Shown: piece by piece, positions 43,729 through 51,860 of the stretch | Layout of the letters: every line of letters begins with the position of its first letter | Position numbering within the stretch: the first letter of the stretch is position 1 | Source of the DNA: Kitasatospora azatica KCTC 9699 | Lineage (GTDB): Bacteria > Actinomycetota > Actinomycetes > Streptomycetales > Streptomycetaceae | Length of the DNA stretch: 64,000 bases | Direction: 5' to 3' | NCBI RefSeq assembly: GCF_000744785.1 | Contig: NZ_JQMO01000002.1 | Coordinates: forward strand, 806,001-870,000 | Position numbers and translations under genes: made by a program | The notes under the pieces: generated by a model | What the model was told of the DNA's origin: nothing | Databases searched by the model: none | What the model saw: only the letters and a program-made list of their open reading frames with translations

Positions 43729-44922
43729 TCAGGACTGGGTCAGTGCGCGCCGGCGGACGACGAGGAAGCCGATACCAAGCAACGATAGTCCGACGAGAAC
43801 CGCACCGATCGTGACCTCGATCGCACTCGGCCCCTGCGCGGCACCACCGACACCGGTGCCCACGCCGCCGACCGGAGGACGGCCGCCGGAACCACCCCCA
43901 CCCGCTGTGGCTCCGCCGGTCGTCCCGGCCGTCGTTCCGCCGGTGGCCTCTCCGGTGGTCCCCGCGGTGGTGCCGGATGTCGTACCGCCGGTGGTCCCTG
44001 CGGTGGTGCCGGATGTCGTACCGCCGGTGGTCCCTGCGGTGGTGCCCGCCGTCGTACCGCCCGTGGTTCCCGCGGTACTGCCGCCCGTCGTACTGCCCGT
44101 GCTTCCCGCGGTGGTCCCACCTGTCGTACCGGACGTCGTCCCAGCGGTGGTGCCGGACGTGGTGCCGGAGGTCGTCCCGCCGGTCGAGCAGGTCTCGCGC
44201 GTGATGGTGTTTGTGTCCAGGGTGACCGACCCGTTCCGCGCGAGCGCGCGGCCGTCAATGGTCGCCCCGGTGGTGGCGGAGATCGAGGTCAGCGCCAGGA
44301 TGTTGCCGACGAAGGTGGAGTTGGTCCCGATCGTGGCGGAGCTGCCGATCTTCCAGAACACGTTGCACGGTGCGGCGCCGTTGACCAGGAGCACCTTGCT
44401 TGCGGAGGCCGTGGTCAGCGTCGACCCGACCTGGAAGATCCAGACCGCGTTGGGGTCCCCGTGGGCGTCGAGCGTCAGGGTTCCGGTGAGCCCGATGGAC
44501 GAGGAGGCGGTGTAGACGCCCGGATTCAGCGTCCGGCCGCCGAGGTCGCCCGAGACGCTGGCGTCGGAGGCCTGGCCGGCCGCGTTGTTGTACGCGACGG
44601 TCAGATCGGTCTGCGCCTGCAGAGCAACGGCGTCGGCCGAGTGGATGACGCCGTTCACCGTGCCCGGGGGGAAACCGGTCACCGAGGTCCCCGGGCTCAC
44701 CCCGACATCGCCGGTGATGGTGCTGGGACCGGTGTTCGTGACGGACTGGCCGGCCAGGACGGCGAAGCTGGCCGCGGTTCCGAGGGGGACGGCGACCCCG
44801 ATCGCGTAGGCGGAAGTCGGCAGCACCGCCATCCCCGCAGCGGTGAGGGCCAACGTGAGTGCCGTGGAAACCCGGGCGGCAAATCCGCGCCGGCGAGGCA
44901 CAGTTAAGGTGTTCGAGTTCAT
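43729..44922 (-). CDS. Ice-binding-like (DUF3494) surface protein with Thr/Gly repeat stalk
   Basis: 397 residues: signal peptide (STALTLALTAAGMAVLPTSA), a DUF3494 beta-helix (residues ~40-245; AASFAVLAGQSVTNTGPSTI, TGDVGVSPGTSVTGFPPGTV, GNILALTSISATTGATIDGR), a ~95-residue stalk of GTT-type repeats, then a C-terminal helix (VTIGAVLVGLSLLGIGFLVV) with a positive RRRALTQS tail. The layout (export, domain, flexible stalk, hydrophobic tail, basic end) is that of a wall-anchored protein, but no clear LPxTG/LAxTG motif is seen. DUF3494 proteins bind ice or act as adhesins. AAGGAG precedes ATG 44922. A class F sortase is divergent. Confidence 0.83.
   Translation of the reverse strand: MNSNTLTVPRRRGFAARVSTALTLALTAAGMAVLPTSAYAIGVAVPLGTAASFAVLAGQSVTNTGPSTITGDVGVSPGTSVTGFPPGTVNGVIHSADAVALQAQTDLTVAYNNAAGQASDASVSGDLGGRTLNPGVYTASSSIGLTGTLTLDAHGDPNAVWIFQVGSTLTTASASKVLLVNGAAPCNVFWKIGSSATIGTNSTFVGNILALTSISATTGATIDGRALARNGSVTLDTNTITRETCSTGGTTSGTTSGTTAGTTSGTTGGTTAGSTGSTTGGSTAGTTGGTTAGTTAGTTGGTTSGTTAGTTGGTTSGTTAGTTGEATGGTTAGTTGGATAGGGGSGGRPPVGGVGTGVGGAAQGPSAIEVTIGAVLVGLSLLGIGFLVVRRRALTQS
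43905..44190 (-). repeat. GTT-type (Gly-Thr-Thr) coding repeats
   Basis: About 23 units of GTT preceded by S, A or G (GGTTSGTTSGTTAGTT and variants) encoded by tandem 12-base modules. It is interrupted by STGSTTGGS and GEATGG. The stalk of the DUF3494 protein, with likely length variation. Confidence 0.85.
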
Positions 44923-45274
44923 CGAGGCGCCAAGCTCCTTCGAGAGGGTCCGACGGGAGTGCAATCGATCGAAGAGTCGAGCTCTCATCCCCCGGGGCTG
45001 CACAAGGAGATGACGACGCGGAATCCGTCCCGACCCAGCCCTCTCGAAGAGAGTTCGTATGCAAATACGATATGAGCAGCTCGGCCACGTTCGCGCCACG
45101 CCGCCCCGCGCATCCGGGTGATGCAAACAGGCCTGCCAGGTCCCGCCCCGCACGATCGTGACACCCGGTCAGATGATTCCGGCGAGACCCACACCGGGCT
45201 TCGCATCCCGATTCACACAATCACTCATTCAGTCCGGTGGCGGCTGACGAGGGGAGCGCGGGTCCGATGACACG
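44923..45274. other. Divergent control region of the DUF3494 and sortase F genes
   Basis: 352 bases without a gene. It contains the palindrome at 45055-45070. Confidence 0.45.
45055..45070. promoter_or_regulatory. 16-bp palindrome in the divergent region
   Basis: TCGTAT (45055-45060), GCAA, ATACGA (45065-45070). A perfect 6-bp dyad with low G+C, midway between the two genes; possible operator. Confidence 0.45.
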
Positions 45275-46057
45275 ATGAACGAATCTCGGACAGCGACCCC
45301 GCCCCGTCAGCCCGAGTCCGCTTCGTCCCCCGACCCCCTACTGTCAGCGGTCCTCTTCGGACACCACGGCGAGCTCGGCCAGAGCTCGGCGAAGGAGGCG
45401 TCAGTGCACGGACTCGGAAGGCCTCGGCCAGCCGTCATCGGCGCCGTCCTGGTGCTGGTCCTGGTCATCGGCGTATGGCTGCTCCAGGACGGCCGCCGAA
45501 CGGATCTCCCGCCCCAGCCGACAGCCGCTCAGGCACCGTCCGGGAGCGGTGGCCACGGCACTCAACCGGAGACGATGTCCGCGACCCCCGGCATGAGCGC
45601 CTCGCCACCGACCCGGATCCGCATCCACGCCATCCAGGTCGACGCGCGGGTCATCCCCATCGACGTGGACGCCGCCGGGCACCTCCAACCACCCCCGCCG
45701 GACGACAACAACGTCGTCGGCTGGTACCGAGGCGGCGTGACACCGGGTCAGAACGGCAACGCCGTCATGGCGGGACACGTGGACAACAAGCACGGACTCT
45801 CCGTCTTCTACAGTCTGGGCCGGCTGCACCCGGGAGCCACGGTCGAGATCGAGCGGAAGGACCGCACCACCGCCGTCTTCACCGTCGACGCCGTCGAGGT
45901 CTACCCCAAGGACCACTACCCGGACGACAAGGTCTACGGGGCGACCAGCCGGTCGGAGCTTCGACTGATCACCTGCGGGGGCCGCTTCTCCAAGAAGACC
46001 GGCTACCTGGGCAACGTGGTCGCGTACGCCCACCTGACGCGCACCACGCAGGCGTGA
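45275..46057 (+). CDS. Class F sortase
   Basis: 260 residues: cytoplasmic N-terminus, one membrane helix (AVIGAVLVLVLVIGVWLLQD, ~52-72), Pro-rich linker, then the sortase barrel with IRIHAIQVDARVIPIDVDAA, VVGWYRGGVTPGQNGNAVMA, GHVDNKHGLSVFY (catalytic His) and SELRLITCGGRF (catalytic Cys). The final Arg is probably in GGRFS. Class F enzymes are typical of actinobacteria and attach proteins to peptidoglycan or cleave signals. ATG 45275. The divergent DUF3494 gene may encode its substrate. Confidence 0.88.
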   Translation: MNESRTATPPRQPESASSPDPLLSAVLFGHHGELGQSSAKEASVHGLGRPRPAVIGAVLVLVLVIGVWLLQDGRRTDLPPQPTAAQAPSGSGGHGTQPETMSATPGMSASPPTRIRIHAIQVDARVIPIDVDAAGHLQPPPPDDNNVVGWYRGGVTPGQNGNAVMAGHVDNKHGLSVFYSLGRLHPGATVEIERKDRTTAVFTVDAVEVYPKDHYPDDKVYGATSRSELRLITCGGRFSKKTGYLGNVVAYAHLTRTTQA

Positions 46058-46356
46058 AGAGCCGTATGCGCTGCACGTGAAGCGATGGCGCCGTGCAGCA
46101 GGTCCACCACCGCATCCTCGCGAACTCCCGGGCGAAGACCGCGCACTGCTGCGGCCCGCCGCGGGCCATCGCGCCGAGCGGCACCCGGCCGCCAGCGCCA
46201 GCACCGCCACGCCCCACGCCGCCGGCCATCACACGCTCCGCGGCCGTCCGCGTTGCCCCTACCCAGCTGGCGTCCCTGGCTGGGTGGAGGTCGCCGGGCC
46301 GCAGGCTGCTGTCGCGGTCCAGCAGCCGCGGGCCGGGGATCGGTGTGCCGTCGGGC
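46058..46356. other. Region beyond sortase F without an intact gene
   Basis: 299 bases holding only scrambled continuation of the minus-strand hydrolase pseudogene. No complete frame with family features. Confidence 0.35.
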
Positions 46357-46617
46357 CGGCGCAGCGTGGTCCATCATGAACACGTCGTACCCGGCCCGGG
46401 CCAGGGCTTCGCCCCACGCGTACGAGGTGTGCTGGAGATCGTAGGCCGCCAGCGTCGGAATGCTCCTGCCGTGCAGCATGAGGACGGCCTTGCGGTTCGC
46501 GGGCGGACCGGGCGGCGTGCCGTCGTGCTCCCGCACGAAGAGCTCGACCTTCTGGCCCGCCGTTGCGGGGACGGTCTAGGTGTGCGGGACCGCATGGTCG
46601 GTCGTCGTGATGGCCAT
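46357..46617 (-). pseudogene. Alpha/beta-hydrolase with early in-frame stop and lost 3' end
   Basis: ATG 46617 behind AAGGAG begins MAITTTDHAVPHT; codon 14 is TAG (46576-46578). Then TVPATAGQKVELFVREHDGT, KAVLMLHGRSIPTLAAYDLQ and ALARAGYDVFMMD continue a standard hydrolase start (oxyanion HGRS). After DHAAP the homology ends at about 46357, so the nucleophile elbow is missing. Both a nonsense mutation and truncation are present. Confidence 0.72.
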
Positions 46618-46880
46618 GGGCGAGCTCCTTGCCGAAGGGATCGGGACGGTGGTCCGTCTGCAGCCCAACAGTCGGTGAGACGCCTGCCCCGCGCCACAGC
46701 AGAGCCGCCGTCCAGCGCAAGGCGGCCGGGGATGAAGCCTGAGGCCGACCGTGGGTCAGAGTGTGGGTGCGGCTGGCCGCGGCCGTGGTGGCCGCCCGAA
46801 CGGTGCGCTGACGCCGCCGGACGCCGGCCAGGGGGCCGGCTGCTGACATCGGGTGATGCCTTGCCGGAGCTGACTGACGG

Positions 46881-48482
46881 TCAGCCCAAGTGGTGCGTGA
46901 TGCGGCCGTTGGACATGGTCAACGGCACCGGAGTCTCGGCGAGTTCGTCGGCAGGGGCGGTGAGCGGATCGAGCGCGTAGGCGGTGAGGTCGGCGCGCAG
47001 GCCGGGAGCGATACGGCCGGCGCGGCCGGCCTCGCCGGCCGCGAGCGCGGCGTGGCTGGTGAAGCCCTCCAGAGCCATCAGCGCCGTGAGTGCCTGCTCG
47101 GGGGCGACGGGGGCGATGGCCGTACGGGCAGGCCGGCGTAGTTGCGCGTGGGCGAGGACATGGCGGGGGTCGAAGTGGGCGATCGGCCAGTCCGAGCCGA
47201 GCGCGAGGATCGCGCCGGTGTCGCGCAGCGTGCGGCAGATCCATGCGCGGTTGGCGCGCTCGGTGCCGAGCCGGATGGACCACTCGTCGGTGTGGTCGGC
47301 ACGCGTGTAGCCGGAGTGGGTGGGCTGCATGGAGGCAATCACGCCCAACTCGGCAAAGCGGAGCGCCTGTTCGTACGACAGGGTCTCGATGTGCTCGATC
47401 CGGTGGCGCATTCGTCCGTCCGGGCCGAGGGTGGCCACGGTATCGAGGACGTGGCGCACGCCCGCGTCGCCGATGGCGTGGGTGGCGGTGCGTACACCGG
47501 CGGCGTGCAGATGCTGGACGGCGGTGCTGTAGTCGGCCGGGTCGAGCCAGAGGGCATCACGGTTCTGGCCGTGGCAGTCGGGGTGCTCCAGCCAGGCGGA
47601 GCCTCCCTCGACGGTGCCGTCCATGAAGAACTTCACGCCGCCGACCAGCCAGTTGCGCCCGGCGGTGCCCTGCCGGGCGGCGAGCTCGTCGAGCCCGTCC
47701 TCGTCGATGCCGGGGTTGCACCACGGGGCGAGGCGCAGTCGCAGCGGCAGCTCGTACCGGTCCTCGACCGCGCGCAGCAACTCGACCGCGTCGCCGCCGG
47801 CGTCCATGACGTGGGCGCCGGTCAGGCCGGTCGCGGCCATTTCGGACAGCAACCCGTGCAGCGCGTCGCGGCGCTCGGCGAGGGGCTGGCGCGGCGTGAC
47901 CGCCAGGACCAGGTCCATCGCGGCCATCTCGATGAGGTGGCCCGTCGGGGAACCGTCGGAGTCGCAGACGACGGTCGAACGCTCGGCGAAGGAGCGCTGC
48001 CCGGTGACGGCGGCGGCCTGCAGGGCGGCGCTGCTGGCCAGCGCGGAGTGGCCGTCGTAGAGGCGGACGAAGGCGGGGGTGTCCGGCCCCAGCGCGGCTT
48101 CGAGGTACTCGCGGTGGATGGTGCGGCCGGCGAAGACGTTGTGGTCGAGGCCCCAGCCGAGGACCCAGCCGTCGATGCGCTCGGCCGAGGCGAGCGCCGT
48201 GCGCAGCCCGTCGAGGTCGCGCACCTGGGACAGGTCGACTCCTCTGGCGAGGTCGAGGCCGAAGGCCGGATGGCTGTGGCCGTCGACGAGACCGGGGAAG
48301 AGGGTGGCGCCGCCGAGGTCGATCACCTCGGTGGCCGGCCCCTGCCAGTCCCGTGCGTCGGCCGCGTCACCCACCGCGGTGATCAACCCGTCGCGGACGG
48401 CCACGGCGGTGGCGCGCGGCTGGTCGGGGTCGAGGGTGTGGACCTGGGCGGCGAGGAGGATGACGTCGGGCGCGAGGGACAC
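46881..48482 (-). CDS. Amidohydrolase (YtcJ/AepA-like metal-dependent hydrolase)
   Basis: 533 residues: N-terminal beta domain (ILLAAQVHTLDPDQPRATAV, GLITAVGDAADARD), then the TIM barrel with metal ligands in LVDGHSHPAFG, GVKFFMDGTVEGGSAWLEHP, ATHAIGDAGVRHVLDTV, RHRIEHIE and LGSDWPIAHFDPR. The family hydrolyses amide or related bonds; substrates are mostly unknown. It lies just downstream of an APC permease on the same strand (82 bases), so uptake and hydrolysis of an amino acid or amine derivative is plausible. Full length. Confidence 0.88.
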   Translation of the reverse strand: MSLAPDVILLAAQVHTLDPDQPRATAVAVRDGLITAVGDAADARDWQGPATEVIDLGGATLFPGLVDGHSHPAFGLDLARGVDLSQVRDLDGLRTALASAERIDGWVLGWGLDHNVFAGRTIHREYLEAALGPDTPAFVRLYDGHSALASSAALQAAAVTGQRSFAERSTVVCDSDGSPTGHLIEMAAMDLVLAVTPRQPLAERRDALHGLLSEMAATGLTGAHVMDAGGDAVELLRAVEDRYELPLRLRLAPWCNPGIDEDGLDELAARQGTAGRNWLVGGVKFFMDGTVEGGSAWLEHPDCHGQNRDALWLDPADYSTAVQHLHAAGVRTATHAIGDAGVRHVLDTVATLGPDGRMRHRIEHIETLSYEQALRFAELGVIASMQPTHSGYTRADHTDEWSIRLGTERANRAWICRTLRDTGAILALGSDWPIAHFDPRHVLAHAQLRRPARTAIAPVAPEQALTALMALEGFTSHAALAAGEAGRAGRIAPGLRADLTAYALDPLTAPADELAETPVPLTMSNGRITHHLG

Positions 48483-48564
48483 GGGAGGCTCCGGGTGCGG
48501 TGCGGTGCGGGAGGGGACGGGACGAGCAGGCCCGGCCGACAGCGCGGCCGGGCCTGGTGTTGTG

Positions 48565-50061
48565 TCAGGAGACCGCTGCCAGCGTGGTCGTGGCGCTGGG
48601 GTCGCCGTCCTCAGCGGGCTCGGCGGGCTCGGCGGCGAATCCGGCGTAGACCTGCGGGCGGTTGGAGCGGACCCGAAGGGCGTAGCCGAGGCCGATCACG
48701 AAAACCGCGGGGACGAGAAGGATCAGGGTGAGGTTGACCGTGTCGGAGGCGCCGGTGAGCAGGTCGATGTGGTCGATCACCAGCCACAGAGCGCCCCCGA
48801 GCAGCAGGGTGGCCAGGCCCGGGGCGGCGACGGTGCGCAGGACGCCCTCGCTGTGGGTACGGCGGCGGAAGTAGCGGAGCACGGCGAGCGCAACAAGGAA
48901 CTGCAGCGCCACGAGAGCGATCACCCCCGGGGTGTTCACCCAGATCAGCAACTGGGTGGAGGGGTTGGCCCCGGCAGCGGCGAAGGCGGCCACCACGATG
49001 ACGGCGAGCACGGTCTGCGCGACTGCGGCGATGTACGGCGAGCGGTGCCGGGGGTGGATCCTGCCGAGCGCCCTGGGCAGCACGCCCTCCTCGGCCATGG
49101 CCAGGCCGTAGCGGTTGGTCGCGTTGTGGAAGGCGAGCAGCGAGGCGACGAGGCTGGTGACGATCAGGACGTGCATGACGTCGGCGGCCCAGGGGCCGAC
49201 ATAGGTGGCGATCGCGGAGAAGAACAGGCCGGTCGGGTCCTTGGCGGCGGTTGCGATGACCTCCTCGTCGCCGAAGGCCTGGACGATCACCCACACGATG
49301 AAGGCGTAGAACAGGCCCAGGAAGGCGACGGCGATGTAGGTGGCGCGGGGGATCGACCGGTTCGGGTTCTTCGCCTCGCGGCGGTAGATGACAGTGGACT
49401 CGAAGCCGGTGAAGGCGGCGAAGGCCATCGCCAGCACACCGGGCATGCCGCCGTTGGCCAGGCTGCCGGGGGCGAAGGAATGGAACGAGAGGGCGTGCGC
49501 CCCGCCCCTGGCCAGGACGGCGACGGCGAGCAGGACCAGGATGCCGGTCTCGGCGACCAGCAGGACGCCCAGGACCTTGGCGCCGAAGTCGATCGAACGG
49601 AAGCCGCCGTACCAGATGATCACGAGTCCCACGAGGGCTATGACCGGCCAGGGCACGTTCCAGCCGAGGAGTGACTGCAGGGTGCTGTGCGTCTGGGCGC
49701 CGAACAGGCCGTAGACGCCGATGTTCATGGCCAGGTAGCCGAGCAGCGCCAGCAGCGCCGCGCCGAATCCGGCGGGACGGCCGAGGCCGCGGGTGACGTA
49801 CGCGTAGAAGCCGCCACCGTTGCGCACGTGCCGGCTCATCGTGGTGAAGCCGATGGCGAAGACGGCCAGGGTGACGCCCGCCGCCAGGTACGCCACGGGG
49901 GCGCCGATGCCGCCGATGAGCAGGGCCAGCGGTGCGACTCCGGCCATGACCGTGAGCGGGGCGGCGGCGGAGACGACGAAGAAGGCGATGTCGGCGGTGC
50001 CGAGGGTGCCGGGGCGCAGGGTGGGTGCGGGGGCTTGGGGTGCTGCGGATGCGGAGGCCAT
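48565..50061 (-). CDS. APC-superfamily amino acid/polyamine permease
   Basis: 498 residues and 12 membrane helices. LGTADIAFFVVSAAAPLTVM starts helix 1, and FAAFTGFESTVIYRREAKNP with RSIPRATYIAVAFLGLFYAF is the APC signature. ATG 50061 gives the standard short N-terminus (ASASAAPQAPAPTLRPG); the upstream in-frame start at 50253 would lie inside the divergent regulator. The substrate would be an amino acid or amine. The adjacent amidohydrolase and divergent TetR suggest one regulon. Confidence 0.88.
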   Translation of the reverse strand: MASASAAPQAPAPTLRPGTLGTADIAFFVVSAAAPLTVMAGVAPLALLIGGIGAPVAYLAAGVTLAVFAIGFTTMSRHVRNGGGFYAYVTRGLGRPAGFGAALLALLGYLAMNIGVYGLFGAQTHSTLQSLLGWNVPWPVIALVGLVIIWYGGFRSIDFGAKVLGVLLVAETGILVLLAVAVLARGGAHALSFHSFAPGSLANGGMPGVLAMAFAAFTGFESTVIYRREAKNPNRSIPRATYIAVAFLGLFYAFIVWVIVQAFGDEEVIATAAKDPTGLFFSAIATYVGPWAADVMHVLIVTSLVASLLAFHNATNRYGLAMAEEGVLPRALGRIHPRHRSPYIAAVAQTVLAVIVVAAFAAAGANPSTQLLIWVNTPGVIALVALQFLVALAVLRYFRRRTHSEGVLRTVAAPGLATLLLGGALWLVIDHIDLLTGASDTVNLTLILLVPAVFVIGLGYALRVRSNRPQVYAGFAAEPAEPAEDGDPSATTTLAAVS

Positions 50062-50198
50062 GGGGGTGCCCTTCTGCGGCAGCCGGAGTGGGGTCCGGTG
50101 CTTCGCCCTAAACCTAAAGGCTGATGGTTTTGGCACCCTAGCCCGGCCGTCTACCCTCTGGGAAGACCTGAACACGTAATCGCGCGGGAGGATCGGCG
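50062..50198. promoter_or_regulatory. Divergent promoter region, permease/TetR
   Basis: 137 bases. A weak dyad AAACC (50112) ... GGTTT (50128) lies midway and may be the repressor site. The TetR ribosome site is gggaggatcggcg before 50199. Confidence 0.35.
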
Positions 50199-50837
50199 AT
50201 GGGGCGGCCCAGCAAGGCCCTGCTCGACAGGGAGCGGATCGGCGCGACGGCACTGGCGCTGGTCGACGCCCAGGGCGACTTCAGCGTGCCCCAGATCGCC
50301 CAGCGGCTCGGCGTGCAGACCGCCTCCGTCTACCACCACGTACAAGGGCGCGCCGGGATCATCGAGCTGCTGCGGGTCCGGATCGCCGAGGCCGTCGACG
50401 CCTCCACCCTCGATCTGCGCCCATGGGATCGCGCGGTGGAGGCCTTCGCCCGCTCCTACCGCGCCGCCTTCGCCGCGCACCCGCGCGCCATCCCGCTGCT
50501 GACGATGTCGCAGGTCGCCGCGCCCGAGGCGCTGGCGGTGTACGAGCGGGCCGTCGGGCTGCTGATCGAGGCGGGAGTCCCGGAGGAGACGGTGATGCCG
50601 GTGATCACCGCGCTGGACAACCTCGTCCTGGGCTCGGCCCTGGACCTGGCCGCCCCGGAGGCCATGTGGCAGCCCGCTTCCGACGGGTCAACCCCCTTGT
50701 TGGCACGAGCACTTGCCGCTGTCAGCAGCGGCCGCCGCACCGACGTCGCCTTCGAACTGGCCCTGACCGCTCTTCTCACCCACGTCCGCGAACTCGCGGC
50801 AGCGGAACCGGAGGGCCCGGGTACCACTGGTGGGTGA
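50199..50837 (+). CDS. TetR-family regulator
   Basis: 212 residues. MGRPSKALLDRERIGATALA leads to the helix-turn-helix SVPQIAQRLGVQTASVYHHV; the C-terminal ligand domain contains YRAAFAAHPRAIPLLTMSQV and ALDNLVLGSALDLAAPE. ATG 50199 follows a good GGAGG at 50187. It is divergent from the permease-amidohydrolase pair, which it probably represses; the ligand might be the transported compound. Confidence 0.88.
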   Translation: MGRPSKALLDRERIGATALALVDAQGDFSVPQIAQRLGVQTASVYHHVQGRAGIIELLRVRIAEAVDASTLDLRPWDRAVEAFARSYRAAFAAHPRAIPLLTMSQVAAPEALAVYERAVGLLIEAGVPEETVMPVITALDNLVLGSALDLAAPEAMWQPASDGSTPLLARALAAVSSGRRTDVAFELALTALLTHVRELAAAEPEGPGTTGG

Positions 50838-50865
50838 TGCAGGGCCGCAGATCACCAGCACCGCG

Positions 50866-50899
50866 GCCGTGCGACCTCAGAAGCCGTGCGACCTCAGAA
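50866..50899. repeat. Two tandem 17-bp copies at the 3' end of the chimeric dehydrogenase
   Basis: GCCGTGCGACCTCAGAA at 50866-50882 and 50883-50899. The second copy contains the dehydrogenase stop codon. A short duplication close to a fusion gene. Confidence 0.88.
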
Positions 50900-51823
50900 G
50901 GTGAGTACCGGCTTGATGGCCTTGCCGGCGGTCATGTCGCGGACGGCCTGGTCGATGTCTGCGAACGGGTAGTGGCTGATCAGGCGGTGGAGGGGGAGGC
51001 GGCCGTCGCGGATCAGGCGGACCAGGGCGGGGATGAAGGTCTGGGTCTCGGTGTCGCCAAGGGTCACGCCAACCACCTTGCGGCCGGGGATCATGGCGTT
51101 GACATCGAGCGACACCTCGGTGCCGAAGGGTGGGGCGCCCACGACCGCCAGGGTGCCCCGGGACGCGAGGGCATCGACACCTTGGCGCAGGACGGTGATG
51201 CTGCCGGTGGTCTCCACGATCCCGTCGGCTCCATGACGATCGGTCAGATCCAGGACTGCTTCGGCGAGATCGACCTCGGCCGTGTTCACGGTGTGGGTGG
51301 CGCCGAGTTCGCGGGCGAGTGCCAGCCGCTCGGGCACCCGGTCGACGGCGATGATCGTGGTCGCGGGGCTGAGGGCCGCCGCCATGACCGAGGAGAGTCC
51401 GACCGCGCCGGCGCCGAGCACGACCAGGGTGGCGCCCACCTCGGGTCGGAGCACGTTCCACACGGCGCCGACGCCGGTCTGAACTCCGCAGCCCAGGGGC
51501 GCGATCAGCTCGAGGGGGACGTCGGGGTCGACCTTCACCAGGCTGCGTTCCTCGACCAGGGCGAGGTCGGCGAAGGACGACTGGCCGAAGAAGTGCCCGC
51601 CGAGGGCGGCGCCGTCGCGGCTGATGGTGCCACTGCCGTCGCCGCGACGGCCGCCGATGGCGGCACGCACCGCCGCGTCGACGTCGGTCGCGTCGGCCTC
51701 GGCGACGGTGGTGGCCGCCCAACCGGTGGACGGGTCGATCACCTCGGTCCGCGAGCCGCTGGACGACTCGCGCCACCGCCCGCCGATGAACAGCCGGCCG
51801 GGCTCGATCTCGGGGGTGCTCAT
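50894..51823 (-). CDS. Chimera: aldehyde dehydrogenase N-terminus fused to zinc-type alcohol dehydrogenase
   Basis: 309 residues. Residues 1-55 are the start of an aldehyde dehydrogenase (GRLFIGGRWRESSSGSRTEV, IDPSTGWAATTVAEADATDV). From about residue 60 the sequence becomes an aryl-alcohol-type zinc dehydrogenase (GHFFGQSSFADLALVEERSL, PLGCGVQTGVGAVWNVLRPE, Rossmann GAGAVGLSSV). The join at ~51625-51660 is in frame. The part lost from the alcohol dehydrogenase is its N-terminal GroES-like domain with the catalytic Cys/His and structural zinc; the ALDH part lacks its catalytic Cys domain. Cofactor may still bind, but neither activity is expected. The parents probably stood next to each other. 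Confidence 0.8.
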   Translation of the reverse strand: MSTPEIEPGRLFIGGRWRESSSGSRTEVIDPSTGWAATTVAEADATDVDAAVRAAIGGRRGDGSGTISRDGAALGGHFFGQSSFADLALVEERSLVKVDPDVPLELIAPLGCGVQTGVGAVWNVLRPEVGATLVVLGAGAVGLSSVMAAALSPATTIIAVDRVPERLALARELGATHTVNTAEVDLAEAVLDLTDRHGADGIVETTGSITVLRQGVDALASRGTLAVVGAPPFGTEVSLDVNAMIPGRKVVGVTLGDTETQTFIPALVRLIRDGRLPLHRLISHYPFADIDQAVRDMTAGKAIKPVLTF

Positions 51824-51860
51824 GGCGACTTGGATCCTCTCGGTGATCGGCGACTGCACG

